Shown here in pieces: positions 18,225 to 26,805 of a stretch of 64,000 nucleotides of DNA. The translations under genes were made by a program, and so were the position numbers. The notes under the pieces are model-generated. The model had not been told where the DNA came from and ran no database searches. It was given only the letters and a program-made list of their open reading frames with translations. Source of the DNA: Entomohabitans teleogrylli (GTDB taxonomy: Bacteria; Pseudomonadota; Gammaproteobacteria; Enterobacterales; Enterobacteriaceae); NCBI RefSeq assembly GCF_001484765.1, contig NZ_KQ947378.1:179789-243788 (forward strand), in the 5' to 3' direction. How positions within the stretch are numbered: position 1 is the first letter of the stretch; each line of letters starts with the position of its first letter.

Positions 18225-18896
18225 ATGTTAAAAGAATTTAATGACTTTACCCGCCGCCCTGAGTTACTGGCGCAGTTTGACGCTTTGCTTAACAGCTACT
18301 CCATCTCTGCGGTATTTGCTGATGTTCAGTATCGTACTGGCGTCATGGACAGCGGTATCAAACCGGCTTTTCGCGCCAAAGTCTGCGGCCAGGCGGTGAC
18401 GGTGCAGTTGTCGAAAGGTGACCTGGTCGATCCCCTGAAAGCGCTGGAGATGGGGCTGCCGGGGGATGTGATTGTGGTGGATGCCGGGGGCGATATGAAT
18501 ACCTCGGTGTGCGGCGGCCTGATGGGCGGGCTGGCGCAAAACCGCGGTATCCGGGCGATGATCGTTGACGGCGCCGGCCGCGATACCGACGAACTGGAAG
18601 ATATTGGCTGGCCTGTCTGGACCCGGGCGATTACCCCGCGCGGCACCCACACCATGTTCTCCGGGCGTAAAGAAGAGCTGTCGATTAATGTGCCCATCGC
18701 GGTGGGCGGTCAGGTTGTGAAACCCGGCGACTTTATCGTGGCGGATCTGATGGGGGTGGTGGTGATCCCGCAGGAGAAAGCCGCGGAGGTGCTGAAACTG
18801 GCGAAAGAACAGGTGGAAAGGGAAGAAGCTACCCGCGAATGGGTGAAACAGGGGAAAACCGTCGAGGATCTGCTGGCCGAATTTGGCCGTATCTGA
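18225..18896 (+). CDS. RraA-like family protein
   Basis: A 223-residue protein of the RraA/class II HMG-CHA aldolase fold. The core motif runs VVDAGGDMNTSVCGGLMGGL, then RGIRAMIVDGAGRDTDELE, with the metal-site Asp and Arg of the aldolase members, and PGDFIVADLMGVVVIP. Members of this fold are pyruvate aldolases, oxaloacetate decarboxylases or RNase E inhibitors. A C-terminal helical tail (residues 185-223, VEREEATREWVKQGKTVEDL) is longer than in RraA itself. The sugar-acid operon context favours an enzymatic role; the reaction is not clear. Confidence 0.75.
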   Translation: MLKEFNDFTRRPELLAQFDALLNSYSISAVFADVQYRTGVMDSGIKPAFRAKVCGQAVTVQLSKGDLVDPLKALEMGLPGDVIVVDAGGDMNTSVCGGLMGGLAQNRGIRAMIVDGAGRDTDELEDIGWPVWTRAITPRGTHTMFSGRKEELSINVPIAVGGQVVKPGDFIVADLMGVVVIPQEKAAEVLKLAKEQVEREEATREWVKQGKTVEDLLAEFGRI

Positions 18897-18960
18897 CTGA
18901 TGCCGCGGGCGGCAAGCGCTGTGTCGCCCGCCATCATTCACTAACGGACTGGAGAAAATG

Positions 18961-19878
18961 ATGAACCGATTACCTGTCTACGCCCTCAGCGACTGGGGAA
19001 CCTCGCGCTTTCGGCTCTGGCTGGTGGATAACGATGGCAATGTCCTGGGGGAAACCCGCAGTGATGACGGAATGGACGCCGCCAGACAAAAGGGCTTTGC
19101 CCGGGTGCTGGAGGCCGCGCTGGATACGCTGCAGGCCCCGGCGGATCTGCCGGTGATGATTTGCGGCATGGCTGGTGCGCGTCAGGGATGGCAGGACGCC
19201 GGATATGTCGCCACCCCCGCCGATGTATATGCCATTACCGGCGGCGCGCGGCGGATAACGGATATTGCGCGCGATGTGCGGATTCTGCCGGGGCTATCCC
19301 GGACAGAGGGGACGCCGAACGTGATGCGCGGTGAGGAAACTCAACTGCTGGGGGCGATCCTTGAACAGCAGATGCGCGATGGTCTGATTATCTTGCCCGG
19401 CACGCATTCGAAATGGGTGTGGCTGGTTAACGGCCGCGTCGAACGCTTTGATACCTGGCTGACCGGAGAGCTGTATGCGCTGCTGTCGCGCTATTCCATC
19501 CTCCGCTATTCGCTGGGCGACGCCGCAGAAAGCGTGGATGAAAATCACCCGGCTTTTAGCGATGCCGTGATGCAGATGCTGTCCGGTCAGCCGTTAACCG
19601 GGCAGTTGTTCAGCGTCCGCGGGGCGATGTTGCTCAAAAATAGCGGGCCGGATGAAAGCGCGGCGCGTCTGTCCGGTTTGCTGATAGGCGCCGAAATCGC
19701 CGGGGCCAGCGCCATTTCCGGCGATACGCCGGTCACGCTGGTGGCGTCCGGGGCGATGGGACGTCTGTACAGCAAAGCGCTGGCGCTGGCGGGATTATCC
19801 TGCATCCAGATTGATGCCGACAGGGCGGTGCGTCAGGGGCTATTTCTGGCGTCGCAGCTGACGTGGTGCGGAAAATAA
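18961..19878 (+). CDS. dgoK: 2-dehydro-3-deoxygalactonokinase
   Basis: Phosphorylates 2-keto-3-deoxygalactonate (KDGal) at C6 with ATP. The 305-residue protein has DWGTSRFRLWL at its N-terminus, MICGMAGARQGW, LPGTHSKWVWL and the conserved RGAMLLKNSG region of the family. I prefer ATG 18961 because it gives proper spacing from GGAG; ATG 18958 is only three bases away from it. It is followed closely by dgoA, as in the E. coli dgo operon. Confidence 0.9.
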   Translation: MNRLPVYALSDWGTSRFRLWLVDNDGNVLGETRSDDGMDAARQKGFARVLEAALDTLQAPADLPVMICGMAGARQGWQDAGYVATPADVYAITGGARRITDIARDVRILPGLSRTEGTPNVMRGEETQLLGAILEQQMRDGLIILPGTHSKWVWLVNGRVERFDTWLTGELYALLSRYSILRYSLGDAAESVDENHPAFSDAVMQMLSGQPLTGQLFSVRGAMLLKNSGPDESAARLSGLLIGAEIAGASAISGDTPVTLVASGAMGRLYSKALALAGLSCIQIDADRAVRQGLFLASQLTWCGK

Positions 19879-19888
19879 GGAGTTCATT

Positions 19889-20524
19889 ATGCAGATATCA
19901 GCTCCCTGGCCGGCGCTTTCCCGCAATCTGGTCGCTATCCTGCGCGGCGTGCGGCCAGATGAGGTGTGCGCGATCGGCGAAGCGCTGGCGGAAGCGGGAT
20001 TTGAGGCGATTGAAGTGCCGCTTAATTCGCCGGAGCCCTTTCACTCCATTGAGCGACTGGTCAATTTTCTGCCCGCGCATATCCTGACGGGCGCCGGGAC
20101 GGTGGTGACGCCGCAGGACGTGGAGCGCGTTGCCGATGTGGGCGGGCGTTTGATGGTCAGCCCGAATGTGAATGTTCAGGTGCTGGAAGCCGCGGCGCGT
20201 AAAAACATGGTGACGATGCCTGGCGTGTTCAGCGCCACAGAGGCGTTTACCGCGCTTGGCGCCGGCGCTTCGTCCCTGAAATTCTTTCCGGCATCGGTAC
20301 TGGGAGTGAAGGGTATCGCCGCGCTCCGGTCGGTACTGCCCGGTGGGACGGTTATCGGCGCCGTGGGCGGGATTTCTGAAACCTCATTCGCCGATTATGC
20401 GGCCATTGGCGTGAAAACCTTTGGTATGGGGACGTCGCTATATCGCCCGGGGGACAGTGCGCAGCAGGTCAGTAAAAACGCCCGCCGGATTATCAGTATT
20501 TATGACGAGGTCATTGCTAAATAA
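19889..20524 (+). CDS. dgoA: 2-dehydro-3-deoxy-6-phosphogalactonate aldolase
   Basis: A class I KDPG/KDPGal aldolase of 211 residues that splits 2-keto-3-deoxy-6-phosphogalactonate into pyruvate and glyceraldehyde 3-phosphate. VAILRGVRPDEV, the catalytic Glu in FEAIEVPLNSPEP, GAGTVV and the Schiff-base Lys in SLKFFPAS identify it, and LNSPEP marks the galacto branch. AAGGAG precedes the ATG. With dgoK it fixes the pathway product as KDGal. Confidence 0.92.
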   Translation: MQISAPWPALSRNLVAILRGVRPDEVCAIGEALAEAGFEAIEVPLNSPEPFHSIERLVNFLPAHILTGAGTVVTPQDVERVADVGGRLMVSPNVNVQVLEAAARKNMVTMPGVFSATEAFTALGAGASSLKFFPASVLGVKGIAALRSVLPGGTVIGAVGGISETSFADYAAIGVKTFGMGTSLYRPGDSAQQVSKNARRIISIYDEVIAK

Positions 20525-20625
20525 CAGACGCTTTATTTTTATCGTCAATAACCCTGGCCGCCGTGGATAAATAACAGAGCCTGTGCTTTCTGTTATCTGC
20601 GTACGGCCATCACAGGATGTCTGGT

Positions 20626-20772
20626 ATGAAAGAAAAATCTGTACCCAAAGAAATAAAACCTGGATATCAGCCTCTTTTGTTTATTGGTATGGCAGGAAAA
20701 TATAACGGTTTTTCATCTGGTCAACTGGTTTACTCGTTACTTAAAGGAGCACGCTTATGTCTGCAGGGGTAA
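20626..20772 (+). CDS. Possible 48-aa leader peptide before the permease
   Basis: A small ORF starting at ATG with AGGA eight bases upstream; its end overlaps the permease start by 16 bases, a layout compatible with translational coupling. No homology is recognised and the peptide is not obviously hydrophobic. It could be chance. The tctggtatga repeat abuts its start, so this gap may hold an internal promoter or operator. Confidence 0.3.
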   Translation: MKEKSVPKEIKPGYQPLLFIGMAGKYNGFSSGQLVYSLLKGARLCLQG

Positions 20773-22118
20773 AATATTCTGGAGTCAGCCTGCTCCCGAA
20801 ACCGCAGGGACGCCAGCGCTGGATGGTGCTCAGTCTGCTGTGCCTGCTGGCGCTGGTGAACAATATCGATCGTCTCACGCTATCCATCAGCGCGCCGGCG
20901 ATGCAGTCTGAACTGGGCATTTCCACCACCGATATCGGCCTGCTGGGGAGTGCGTTCGCGCTGTCGTATGCCTTTGGGCAACTGCCTTCCGGCTGGTTTG
21001 TCGACCGTTTCGGCCCCCGGGTTTTATTGGGGGTTTCGGTGATTGTCTGGAGTCTGGCCACCGCGGCGATGGGGTTCTCCTACACCCTGACGGCGTTAAT
21101 TCTGGCCCGCGTCTGGCTGGGGCTGGCGGAAGCGCCTTCACTGCCGGCGACCAATAAAATTGTCACCCAGTGGTTTCCGAAAAAAGAGCAGGGTATTGCC
21201 AATGCCAGTTGGGATGCGGCGTTAAAAGTCGGGCCGGCGTTTTTCACCTTTCTGCTGGTGTGGATCGTCGCGACCTATGGCTGGCGCATGATGTATTTCC
21301 TGGCCGGCGGAGTGGGAATAATTGCCGCCATTATTTTTATGGCTTTTTTCCGCGATGTGGATAAATGTCCGCGCCTGACTGACGAAGAGCGCGATTATAT
21401 TCGCCAGGATGGCGTTCCGGTTCATGAAAAAAAACACACGCCCTGGGCGGCGATGTTTAAACGCCAGAGTATGTGGGGCATGATGGCGGGATTCTTCTGC
21501 AATATGTGGGTTTACCAGATATTCCTGGTGTTTATCCCGCTTTTTATTATCAAACAGTTTGGCATTAAATTTGAATCGCTCGGGCTGATTGTCAGCGTGC
21601 CGTGGATTGGGGCGATTATAGGCGATCTCGCCAGCGGTGTGATTTCCGGAAAACTCTCTGAACGCCCGGGCTGGACCACCATGAAAGCGAAAAAGGCGAC
21701 CATTATCGGCGCTCTGTTATTGCAGGCGGTGGTGATGGCGTTGTTGCCGTTTAACGGTATGTTCGGCCAGGGGATCGGCCTGACCGTCGCCGTATTGCTG
21801 ATGGCGCTGGCGCTCGGTTTCAACGGCGCCGTCGTCGCCCATGCCTGGTCCATTCCTGCCGAAGTGACCGCGCCTTCAACGGTAGCCTCCGTGGCGGCGG
21901 TGCAAAACTTTGGTGGGTTCCTCGGGGCGACGATTTCGCCGCTGGTGGCCGGGATTATTGTCGACAGTACCCAATCTTTTACCCTGGTGTTTCTTATTTC
22001 CGCGGTGGTCTCGGTTATTGGGGCTTTGATCTACCTGAACCTGGTACGCCGCCCGATTATTTCCAGCCAGAGTGCTGAGCCGCAGCCTGGCCAACCCTTA
22101 CAGGAGTTCCGGAAATGA
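20757..22118 (+). CDS. MFS sugar-acid:proton symporter (DgoT family)
   Basis: A 453-residue major facilitator transporter with 12 predicted helices, of the anion:cation symporter (hexuronate/galactonate) family. NNIDRLTLSISAPAMQSELG, the loop 2-3 motif GWFVDRFGPRVLLG and RVWLGLAEAPSLPATNKIV are signatures shared with DgoT, GarP and ExuT. AAGGAG lies nine bases before ATG. Its stop overlaps the next start (ATGA). It probably imports the aldonate broken down by the operon. Confidence 0.88.
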   Translation: MSAGVKYSGVSLLPKPQGRQRWMVLSLLCLLALVNNIDRLTLSISAPAMQSELGISTTDIGLLGSAFALSYAFGQLPSGWFVDRFGPRVLLGVSVIVWSLATAAMGFSYTLTALILARVWLGLAEAPSLPATNKIVTQWFPKKEQGIANASWDAALKVGPAFFTFLLVWIVATYGWRMMYFLAGGVGIIAAIIFMAFFRDVDKCPRLTDEERDYIRQDGVPVHEKKHTPWAAMFKRQSMWGMMAGFFCNMWVYQIFLVFIPLFIIKQFGIKFESLGLIVSVPWIGAIIGDLASGVISGKLSERPGWTTMKAKKATIIGALLLQAVVMALLPFNGMFGQGIGLTVAVLLMALALGFNGAVVAHAWSIPAEVTAPSTVASVAAVQNFGGFLGATISPLVAGIIVDSTQSFTLVFLISAVVSVIGALIYLNLVRRPIISSQSAEPQPGQPLQEFRK

Positions 22119-23269
22119 AAATAACGCATGTTGATTCGTTTATTCTGCAAAGTTCTCTGACTCAGCCTTTTGCATATTCACAGGGATGGGTAAAAGGACG
22201 CTCGACGGTGGTGGTGCGTATCCGCACGGATGATGGCCTGGAGGGATGGGGGGAAACATTCAGCGTCGGGCTCCAGCCGCCGCATATTGGCGCCGCGGTG
22301 ATTGAAAGCGCCCTGAAACCGCTGCTGTTAGGCAAAGACCCGCGCGACACCGAAGTACTGTGGCAGGAGATGTATGTGCGCACCCGGGACTACGGGCGTA
22401 AAGGCGTGGTCATCGGCGCGATCAGCGCCGTGGATATCGCCCTGTGGGATATCTGCGGTAAAGCCGCGGGTTTACCGGTCTGGAAACTGCTGGGCGGCGC
22501 ATTCCGCGAACAAATTCAGTGCTATGCTACCGGATTTTTCCGGCCGGGAGGACAGGGTCAGGCACAGGAGATGGCCGAAGAAGCCCTCAGACACCGGGAA
22601 GCGGGCTTCTCGATCATGAAAGTGAAGCTGGGATTTGGCCTGCAGGATGATATTCAGGTGATGAACGCCGTGCGTGGCGCCGTAGGCCGTGATACCGGGC
22701 TGATGGTGGATGTCAATCATGGCTATGGCGCTAATGAAGCCATCCGCCTTGGCCGGGCGCTGGCGGATATGAACCCGCTGTGGCTCGAAGAGCCGGTGGT
22801 GCCTGAAGATCTCAACGGCTATCGGCGGGTCAGGGAGGCGCTGGATATTCCGATTGCCGGCGGAGAGGCTGAATTTACGCTCTATGGTTTCCGGGATTTC
22901 ATTAATGCCCAGGCGATTGATATCGCCCAGCCGGATATCTGCCTGGCCGGTGGGTTTACCGCGCTGCGCCATATTAATGTGCTGGCGATGGCCGGCGGCG
23001 TACAGGTGAATCCACACGTCTGGGGTACCGCGATTGGTCAGTATGCTTCGGTATGTATGGTAGCCGCCACGCCGTTAACCAACTATGCGCTGTTTGCCGG
23101 CCAGCCGCTGTTTGAGTACGACACCTCTGCGCACCCCTTCCGTACCGCGCTGGTTGAGGAGCCGTTGGAACATAAAAAGGGTTGGCTGTCGCTGCCCGAC
23201 AAGCCGGGTCTGGGTTTCGCGATTAATCAGGATTTCTTCCGCCAGCACGCGCAGCCCTGGCATCATTAA
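22115..23269 (+). CDS. Enolase-superfamily sugar-acid dehydratase (MR/DgoD-like)
   Basis: A 384-residue enolase-superfamily enzyme. The second-shell and catalytic set is visible: KVKLG (Lys-x-Lys base) near residue 170, DVNHGY (metal Asp) near 200, EEPVVPED (metal Glu), GGEAEFT (metal Glu), QPDICLAGG, and NPHVWGTAIG with the catalytic His near 296. This is the galactonate/mandelate racemase type that dehydrates aldonates to 2-keto-3-deoxy acids. With dgoK and dgoA it should yield KDGal, so D-galactonate or an epimer that gives the same product is likely; the sequence is not close enough to DgoD for me to name the substrate. Confidence 0.83.
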   Translation: MKITHVDSFILQSSLTQPFAYSQGWVKGRSTVVVRIRTDDGLEGWGETFSVGLQPPHIGAAVIESALKPLLLGKDPRDTEVLWQEMYVRTRDYGRKGVVIGAISAVDIALWDICGKAAGLPVWKLLGGAFREQIQCYATGFFRPGGQGQAQEMAEEALRHREAGFSIMKVKLGFGLQDDIQVMNAVRGAVGRDTGLMVDVNHGYGANEAIRLGRALADMNPLWLEEPVVPEDLNGYRRVREALDIPIAGGEAEFTLYGFRDFINAQAIDIAQPDICLAGGFTALRHINVLAMAGGVQVNPHVWGTAIGQYASVCMVAATPLTNYALFAGQPLFEYDTSAHPFRTALVEEPLEHKKGWLSLPDKPGLGFAINQDFFRQHAQPWHH

Positions 23270-23278
23270 ACCAGGTGT

Positions 23279-23304
23279 CGCAGCGGCGGTGAAATGCCGC
23301 TGCG
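23279..23304 (+). terminator. Hairpin ending the aldonate operon
   Basis: CGCAGCGGC and GCCGCTGCG pair over nine bases ten nucleotides after the dehydratase stop. The following T-run is weak. Confidence 0.5.
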
Positions 23305-23393
23305 GCAGAATGTACTTTATTACTGACGAGTGCGGCTTTCAGGGGCTTTTACTGGTGAGTAATTAAGGGGATGTGATTTTTAAATGCGGTCAT

Positions 23394-23981
23394 TTATTTT
23401 GACAGCGTTTTGCATCGTTTCTGGTCTGCCAGAGCATTCAGTCTGGAGATATCCTGGCATAACTGCAACGCCACCAGACTGGTTGAGTTCAACCCCATAT
23501 TATTGATAATGCGATTGCGTCCGGCATAAATGGCGGTCACCGATCTGTTTAATAGTCGGGCAATTGATTCAACATCTTTACCCTTCATAATGTTATCGAG
23601 GATAAATTGTTCCCGGGTTGAAAGCATTATTCTCCGCGGAGTATAAGTGAGACTCAGCCTTTTTAGTAATTCCTCGGCTGTTATATTTTTTGGAATAAAT
23701 GAAATTTTATTCTTTTTAGCAATGGCGAGCTTTTTGATATCCATGACGTGCAGGTAGTTAACATTGTCTGATATGCCACGTCGGGCATCCAGGAATCGAT
23801 AGAGCTGTTCTGGTGAGTTAATGGCTACGATAAGGATGTCGTCTGAGCCCAGTCGTGGCAAAAGCTCGTCGTATTCCCTCTCATTCGCTGTATGGCAGGA
23901 GATTTTGACCCCGCGTGAGGCTAACAGGTGAAAGATTCCCCGTGAAAAATAATAATCATCAGAAACCAGATAAAAAAACAT
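23394..23981 (-). CDS. LuxR-family HTH regulator
   Basis: A 195-residue regulator. The C-terminal GerE/LuxR HTH (about residues 125-185: LSTREQFILDNIMKGKDVES, IARLLNRSVTAIYAGRNRI) is clear. The N-terminal half resembles a degenerate receiver (VSDDYYFSRGIFHLLASRGV, DDILIVAIN) but the phosphoacceptor Asp pocket is not obvious. This layout is common among orphan regulators near fimbrial or capsule genes in enterics. It flanks AT-rich DNA and its target is unknown. Confidence 0.82.
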   Translation of the reverse strand: MFFYLVSDDYYFSRGIFHLLASRGVKISCHTANEREYDELLPRLGSDDILIVAINSPEQLYRFLDARRGISDNVNYLHVMDIKKLAIAKKNKISFIPKNITAEELLKRLSLTYTPRRIMLSTREQFILDNIMKGKDVESIARLLNRSVTAIYAGRNRIINNMGLNSTSLVALQLCQDISRLNALADQKRCKTLSK

Positions 23982-25001
23982 AATATTTTCTCGTATTATA
24001 CCAGGTCAGGTTAGATAGCAAATGTTACAGTCGGACTTCAGTGTTTATTGTTTGTAGTATTGTTTTATGATCGATTTTTAATTAACGATTCAGTTATGAA
24101 CATTCTTGATTCATGTTCAGGGCATCACTGTCATTAATACCAGTAGCATATTGTGCTGGTAGTCGTGCGCTTCCGGTATGAGGCTCCCGGAGAATGCTCT
24201 TGTTGTAATGTCGGCACATAGAAAGACAGATTATTCTTAGTTAACTCCAATACTATCTGTAAATCAGGTAAAATGAGTAATAGGATTTTTCGCTAATGCT
24301 GTGTCATTGCGACAGGAAAAAAGATCAATAAAATCCGACTCGGTTGCTAATTAAAAACTATTTTTTCGGCATGGTTTGATTTTTCTTCTGATGTGGCTGA
24401 AATAGCAGATTGATGTTCTGAATATGATTTTTTTTGATGTATATCAATATGCATCTGAAAAAATAGAATGCTTCGGTTGCCTGCGTGGTGGTATAGACAT
24501 TCAAAGTACGTTTCCAGTCTTTAGGGAATTATCCTGGGTTTTTTTAAGATGGGTATATTAAAAAATGATTTAAAATCAACAGGTTGATTTTTATGGGTAT
24601 TTTTAAAAGGGAATTTTCCTGATTAATTTTAGTTGGTGAGCTTACTTATCGAGTGCTATGACGTTGTTTTTGTAATTTATCTGAATTTTATTGGTTTTTT
24701 GTTCTGTTTATGAATGGTTTATGTTTGCTAAAAACCAGAAAGAGAGGATGGCTACAAACAGATGCGATGGCTTTCTCTTTAGATGGTGCGTAATAAACTA
24801 CCAGGCGGTAATCCGTTGGGAGAATTTTCTTAAATGGCTGTGGGGCCGATGTCGGCAATAAAGGGCAGTGAGTCTGGCCGAATATGCCTGTTGGCGCGAT
24901 ATTCAGGAGCTGGGGCACTTACCACTTTCTATTCAAGGTGAACAGAGAGTTATCGCTCAACGATGCTATCAAGGATAGCAATGAAATTAAGAGAGGTACT
25001 T
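23982..25001. other. AT-rich region without genes
   Basis: About 1 kb with no ORF I believe. It has the long A/T tracts typical of H-NS-bound acquired DNA and joins the LuxR gene to a toxin-antitoxin remnant, so it is probably a decayed island edge. Confidence 0.6.
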
Positions 25002-25234
25002 ATGGCAACGATTACGATTTGTAACCTGGATGATGAACTGAAAGCGAGTCTGCGAATTGCAGCGGCTTGTCATGGCAACTCGATGGCATAACATCCTGAG
25101 CAAGGCGTTACAGGCGCCGCAACCATAAAGGGGACCAGGGAGCCGAATTAACCAGCGCTTCAGAAGCATTGGCGGTGTCGATCTGGACATTTCCCGACCT
25201 GATCAGCTTCGAGAGCCTCGTGCGGGCGACATTG
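25002..25234 (+). pseudogene. Antitoxin remnant (FitA/VapB, ribbon-helix-helix)
   Basis: Starts well (GAGAGG, then ATITICNLDDELKASLRIAA) as a FitA-type antitoxin but stops at codon 30. The lost reading continues in another frame (NILSKALQAP, then RINQRFRSIGGVDLDI), with a further internal stop. The antitoxin is dead. Confidence 0.8.
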
Positions 25235-25238
25235 AATA

Positions 25239-25608
25239 ATGATTATTCTCGGCACCAATATTATTTCCGAAGTGATGCAGTCGCGGCCTGATTCTTAGAT
25301 GCTGGTATAGCTGGATGCACAGGATACAAGCCAATTGTCGCAGATGATTCAATATCGCTGGTTGCGCCGGATAATCTTTCAGGACGTCGCGCTTGTTACA
25401 GGAACGAGTAAAGACCTGGTGGAGGCGGTTGCCGCCTGCGTTATGCAGGAACTCCAGGGGCATTATCTCTTTACGGTTTTATCAGGACAGGCTTTACTGC
25501 GCCTGCTATGGCGACACCTGGACAAGCAGTGGTTCAGGGTGAACATCAACGCCGCAGTCCTTAACATGCACGGTATGAAACTTATCGCCACTCCTGATAT
25601 AAAAAGCA
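25239..25608 (+). pseudogene. PIN-domain toxin remnant (FitB/VapC)
   Basis: Begins MIILGTNIISEVMQSRPDS: a PIN toxin start in which the catalytic Asp of LDTN is Gly. Frameshifts and stops follow at about codon 20, then LDAQDTSQ and a long frame ending MHGMKLIATPD, which matches the family's C-terminal HG..ATRD. The toxin is inactive. Its last bases lie inside the left att repeat. Confidence 0.75.
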
Positions 25609-25705
25609 AAAAAGTCACCTCAAAGGGTGACTTAACTTTTTGATATTTCTATCGAATTCTGGTGGCCCCTCCCCGGCTTGAACGGGGGACCAAGCGATTA
25701 TGAGT
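25582..25705. repeat. attL (124-bp direct repeat with 60672-60795)
   Basis: Matches the right copy with two mismatches (gtcacc/gccacc and tattt/tattg). It holds the last 46 bases of tRNA-Ile(CAU), a tRNA terminator hairpin, and the tail of the toxin pseudogene. Confidence 0.93.
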
Positions 25706-25950
25706 TCCTACCGGAACAACCGAAAATCAATAGTTTGCGTTATTTATCATTGACATAGATTGCCATTGTTTGCCAATGATTACCTATTATTCGCCATTTC
25801 TACCGCCACTTTATCGCCATTTCATTTCTTTACTGTTTGAGGTATTGCTTCAACGAAGCTATGGCCATACATTTTGAATTAAGCCGTGAGTATACCCGCA
25901 CTGGCTTGTTTGAAAGTGGCAAGGTGGCTTCCTCATATCCCTTAAATCCC
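25706..25950. promoter_or_regulatory. attP arm region with repeated cgccattt motifs
   Basis: Inside the left end the motif cgccattt or cgccactt appears at about 25792-25830 (attcgccatttc, accgccacttt, atcgccatttc). Related copies occur at the right end (60663-60681). These are candidate integrase arm sites. No gene is seen here. Confidence 0.45.
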
Positions 25951-25962
25951 TAAGGAATGGAT

Positions 25963-26211
25963 ATGAAAAAGAAGCTTAAGAGAAAACATAAAACCTACGC
26001 TAAAAGCGTTCAAGTTTCTCGTCGTAGTCGAACTGTTGCAAAAAGTAAATTTTCATGTAAGGCATTGAAAGTTTTTCAATTTATTTCATGTGCTTTTTCA
26101 ATGTACAGATCTATGCGGGACTTAGGTTGGTTAGAACACCTTCCAGCGCTTGTGGAGAAAATAGGCGTAGTTTTGAAGTTGCTGTCATTGGTTTTTAAAC
26201 GATTTTTTTAG
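25963..26211 (+). CDS. Small basic protein of unknown function
   Basis: An 82-residue protein; AAGGA lies six bases before ATG 25963. The N-terminal 35 residues are very rich in Lys and Arg (KKKLKRKHKTYAKS); the C-terminal half is hydrophobic or amphipathic (ALVEKIGVVLKLLSLVFKRF). This layout suggests a membrane-active or nucleic-acid-binding peptide. A hairpin (about 26281-26300) follows the gene. It is prophage cargo between attL and the integrase. Confidence 0.5.
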   Translation: MKKKLKRKHKTYAKSVQVSRRSRTVAKSKFSCKALKVFQFISCAFSMYRSMRDLGWLEHLPALVEKIGVVLKLLSLVFKRFF

Positions 26212-26364
26212 AATAATGGAGGGCTTATGAGAAATTCGTCCCTATCTTCTACGATTTCTGAAGCATAAAAACCACTTAAAACGGAGGAATCCCCTCCATT
26301 TTAGCTTCCGTTGAAGAGGAGTAGCTCTTCTGGAACGTTAGGGTAAATGTAACGAGGAAAAGCA

Positions 26365-26805
26365 TTGAAGCAATTACTAGTCACAAAGCGAAATGGTAAC
26401 CTGGAAGCGATCAACATTGATCGAATCCATGAGGTGCTATCGCATGCGGCTGATGCTTTAGGCTTTGATGCTGGCGAAGATGATCTAGAAAGAAGTTATC
26501 TTGATTATGCGATGAGCGTTATCGTTGGTCGATCTCTTAGCGATCCAAAGGTAAACGTTGGAAAGATAGAGATACAAAACTATATTTTTCTTCTTCCTTA
26601 TCAAGGGCTTGTTAGAGTTTTTGTCATCGCGAAAAAAAATGCACCCCAAAATTTCTCGATTTGTGATGCATTGTTTTCCGTTACTACAATCCAACTACTC
26701 AAAGCTTCGAGAAGGTTAGCCCGTTCTCCTCCATTTCAGCGATTACCCATTGTTCCTCATTTTTGCCACCACTCTACGGCTTCTCAAAAATTGGAAAACT
26801 TGTAA
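26365..26805 (+). CDS. Chimeric ORF with NrdA-like and GyrA-like N-terminal peptides
   Basis: A 146-residue ORF starting at TTG after CGAGG. Residues 1-32 (MKQLLVTKRNGNLEAINIDR, then IHEVLSHAADAL) match the start of the ATP-cone of class Ia ribonucleotide reductase NrdA (E. coli LLVTKRDGSTERINLDKIHR). Residues about 47-66 (DLERSYLDYAMSVIVGRSLS) match the start of DNA gyrase A (SSYLDYAMSVIVGRALPD). The remainder is not recognised and may be poorly coding. No enzyme domain is complete. The gene ends about 20 bases inside the convergent HEPN-motif gene. Function unknown; see findings. Confidence 0.55.
   Translation: MKQLLVTKRNGNLEAINIDRIHEVLSHAADALGFDAGEDDLERSYLDYAMSVIVGRSLSDPKVNVGKIEIQNYIFLLPYQGLVRVFVIAKKNAPQNFSICDALFSVTTIQLLKASRRLARSPPFQRLPIVPHFCHHSTASQKLENL

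Noticed and set aside
24688-24918. 76-aa minus-strand ORF in the AT-rich region
   Set aside because: Pro- and Ser-rich chance reading with no ribosome site and no similarity I recognise.
23982-25001. Small RNA gene in the AT-rich gap
   Set aside because: No hairpin with T-run and promoter pair stood out; nothing specific can be supported.
26365-26805. Real nrdA or gyrA pseudogene copied from the host
   Set aside because: The two matches are each only 20-32 residues, in one continuous frame with no further similarity; a decayed gene copy should show longer stretches in other frames. Kept as a chimeric ORF instead.
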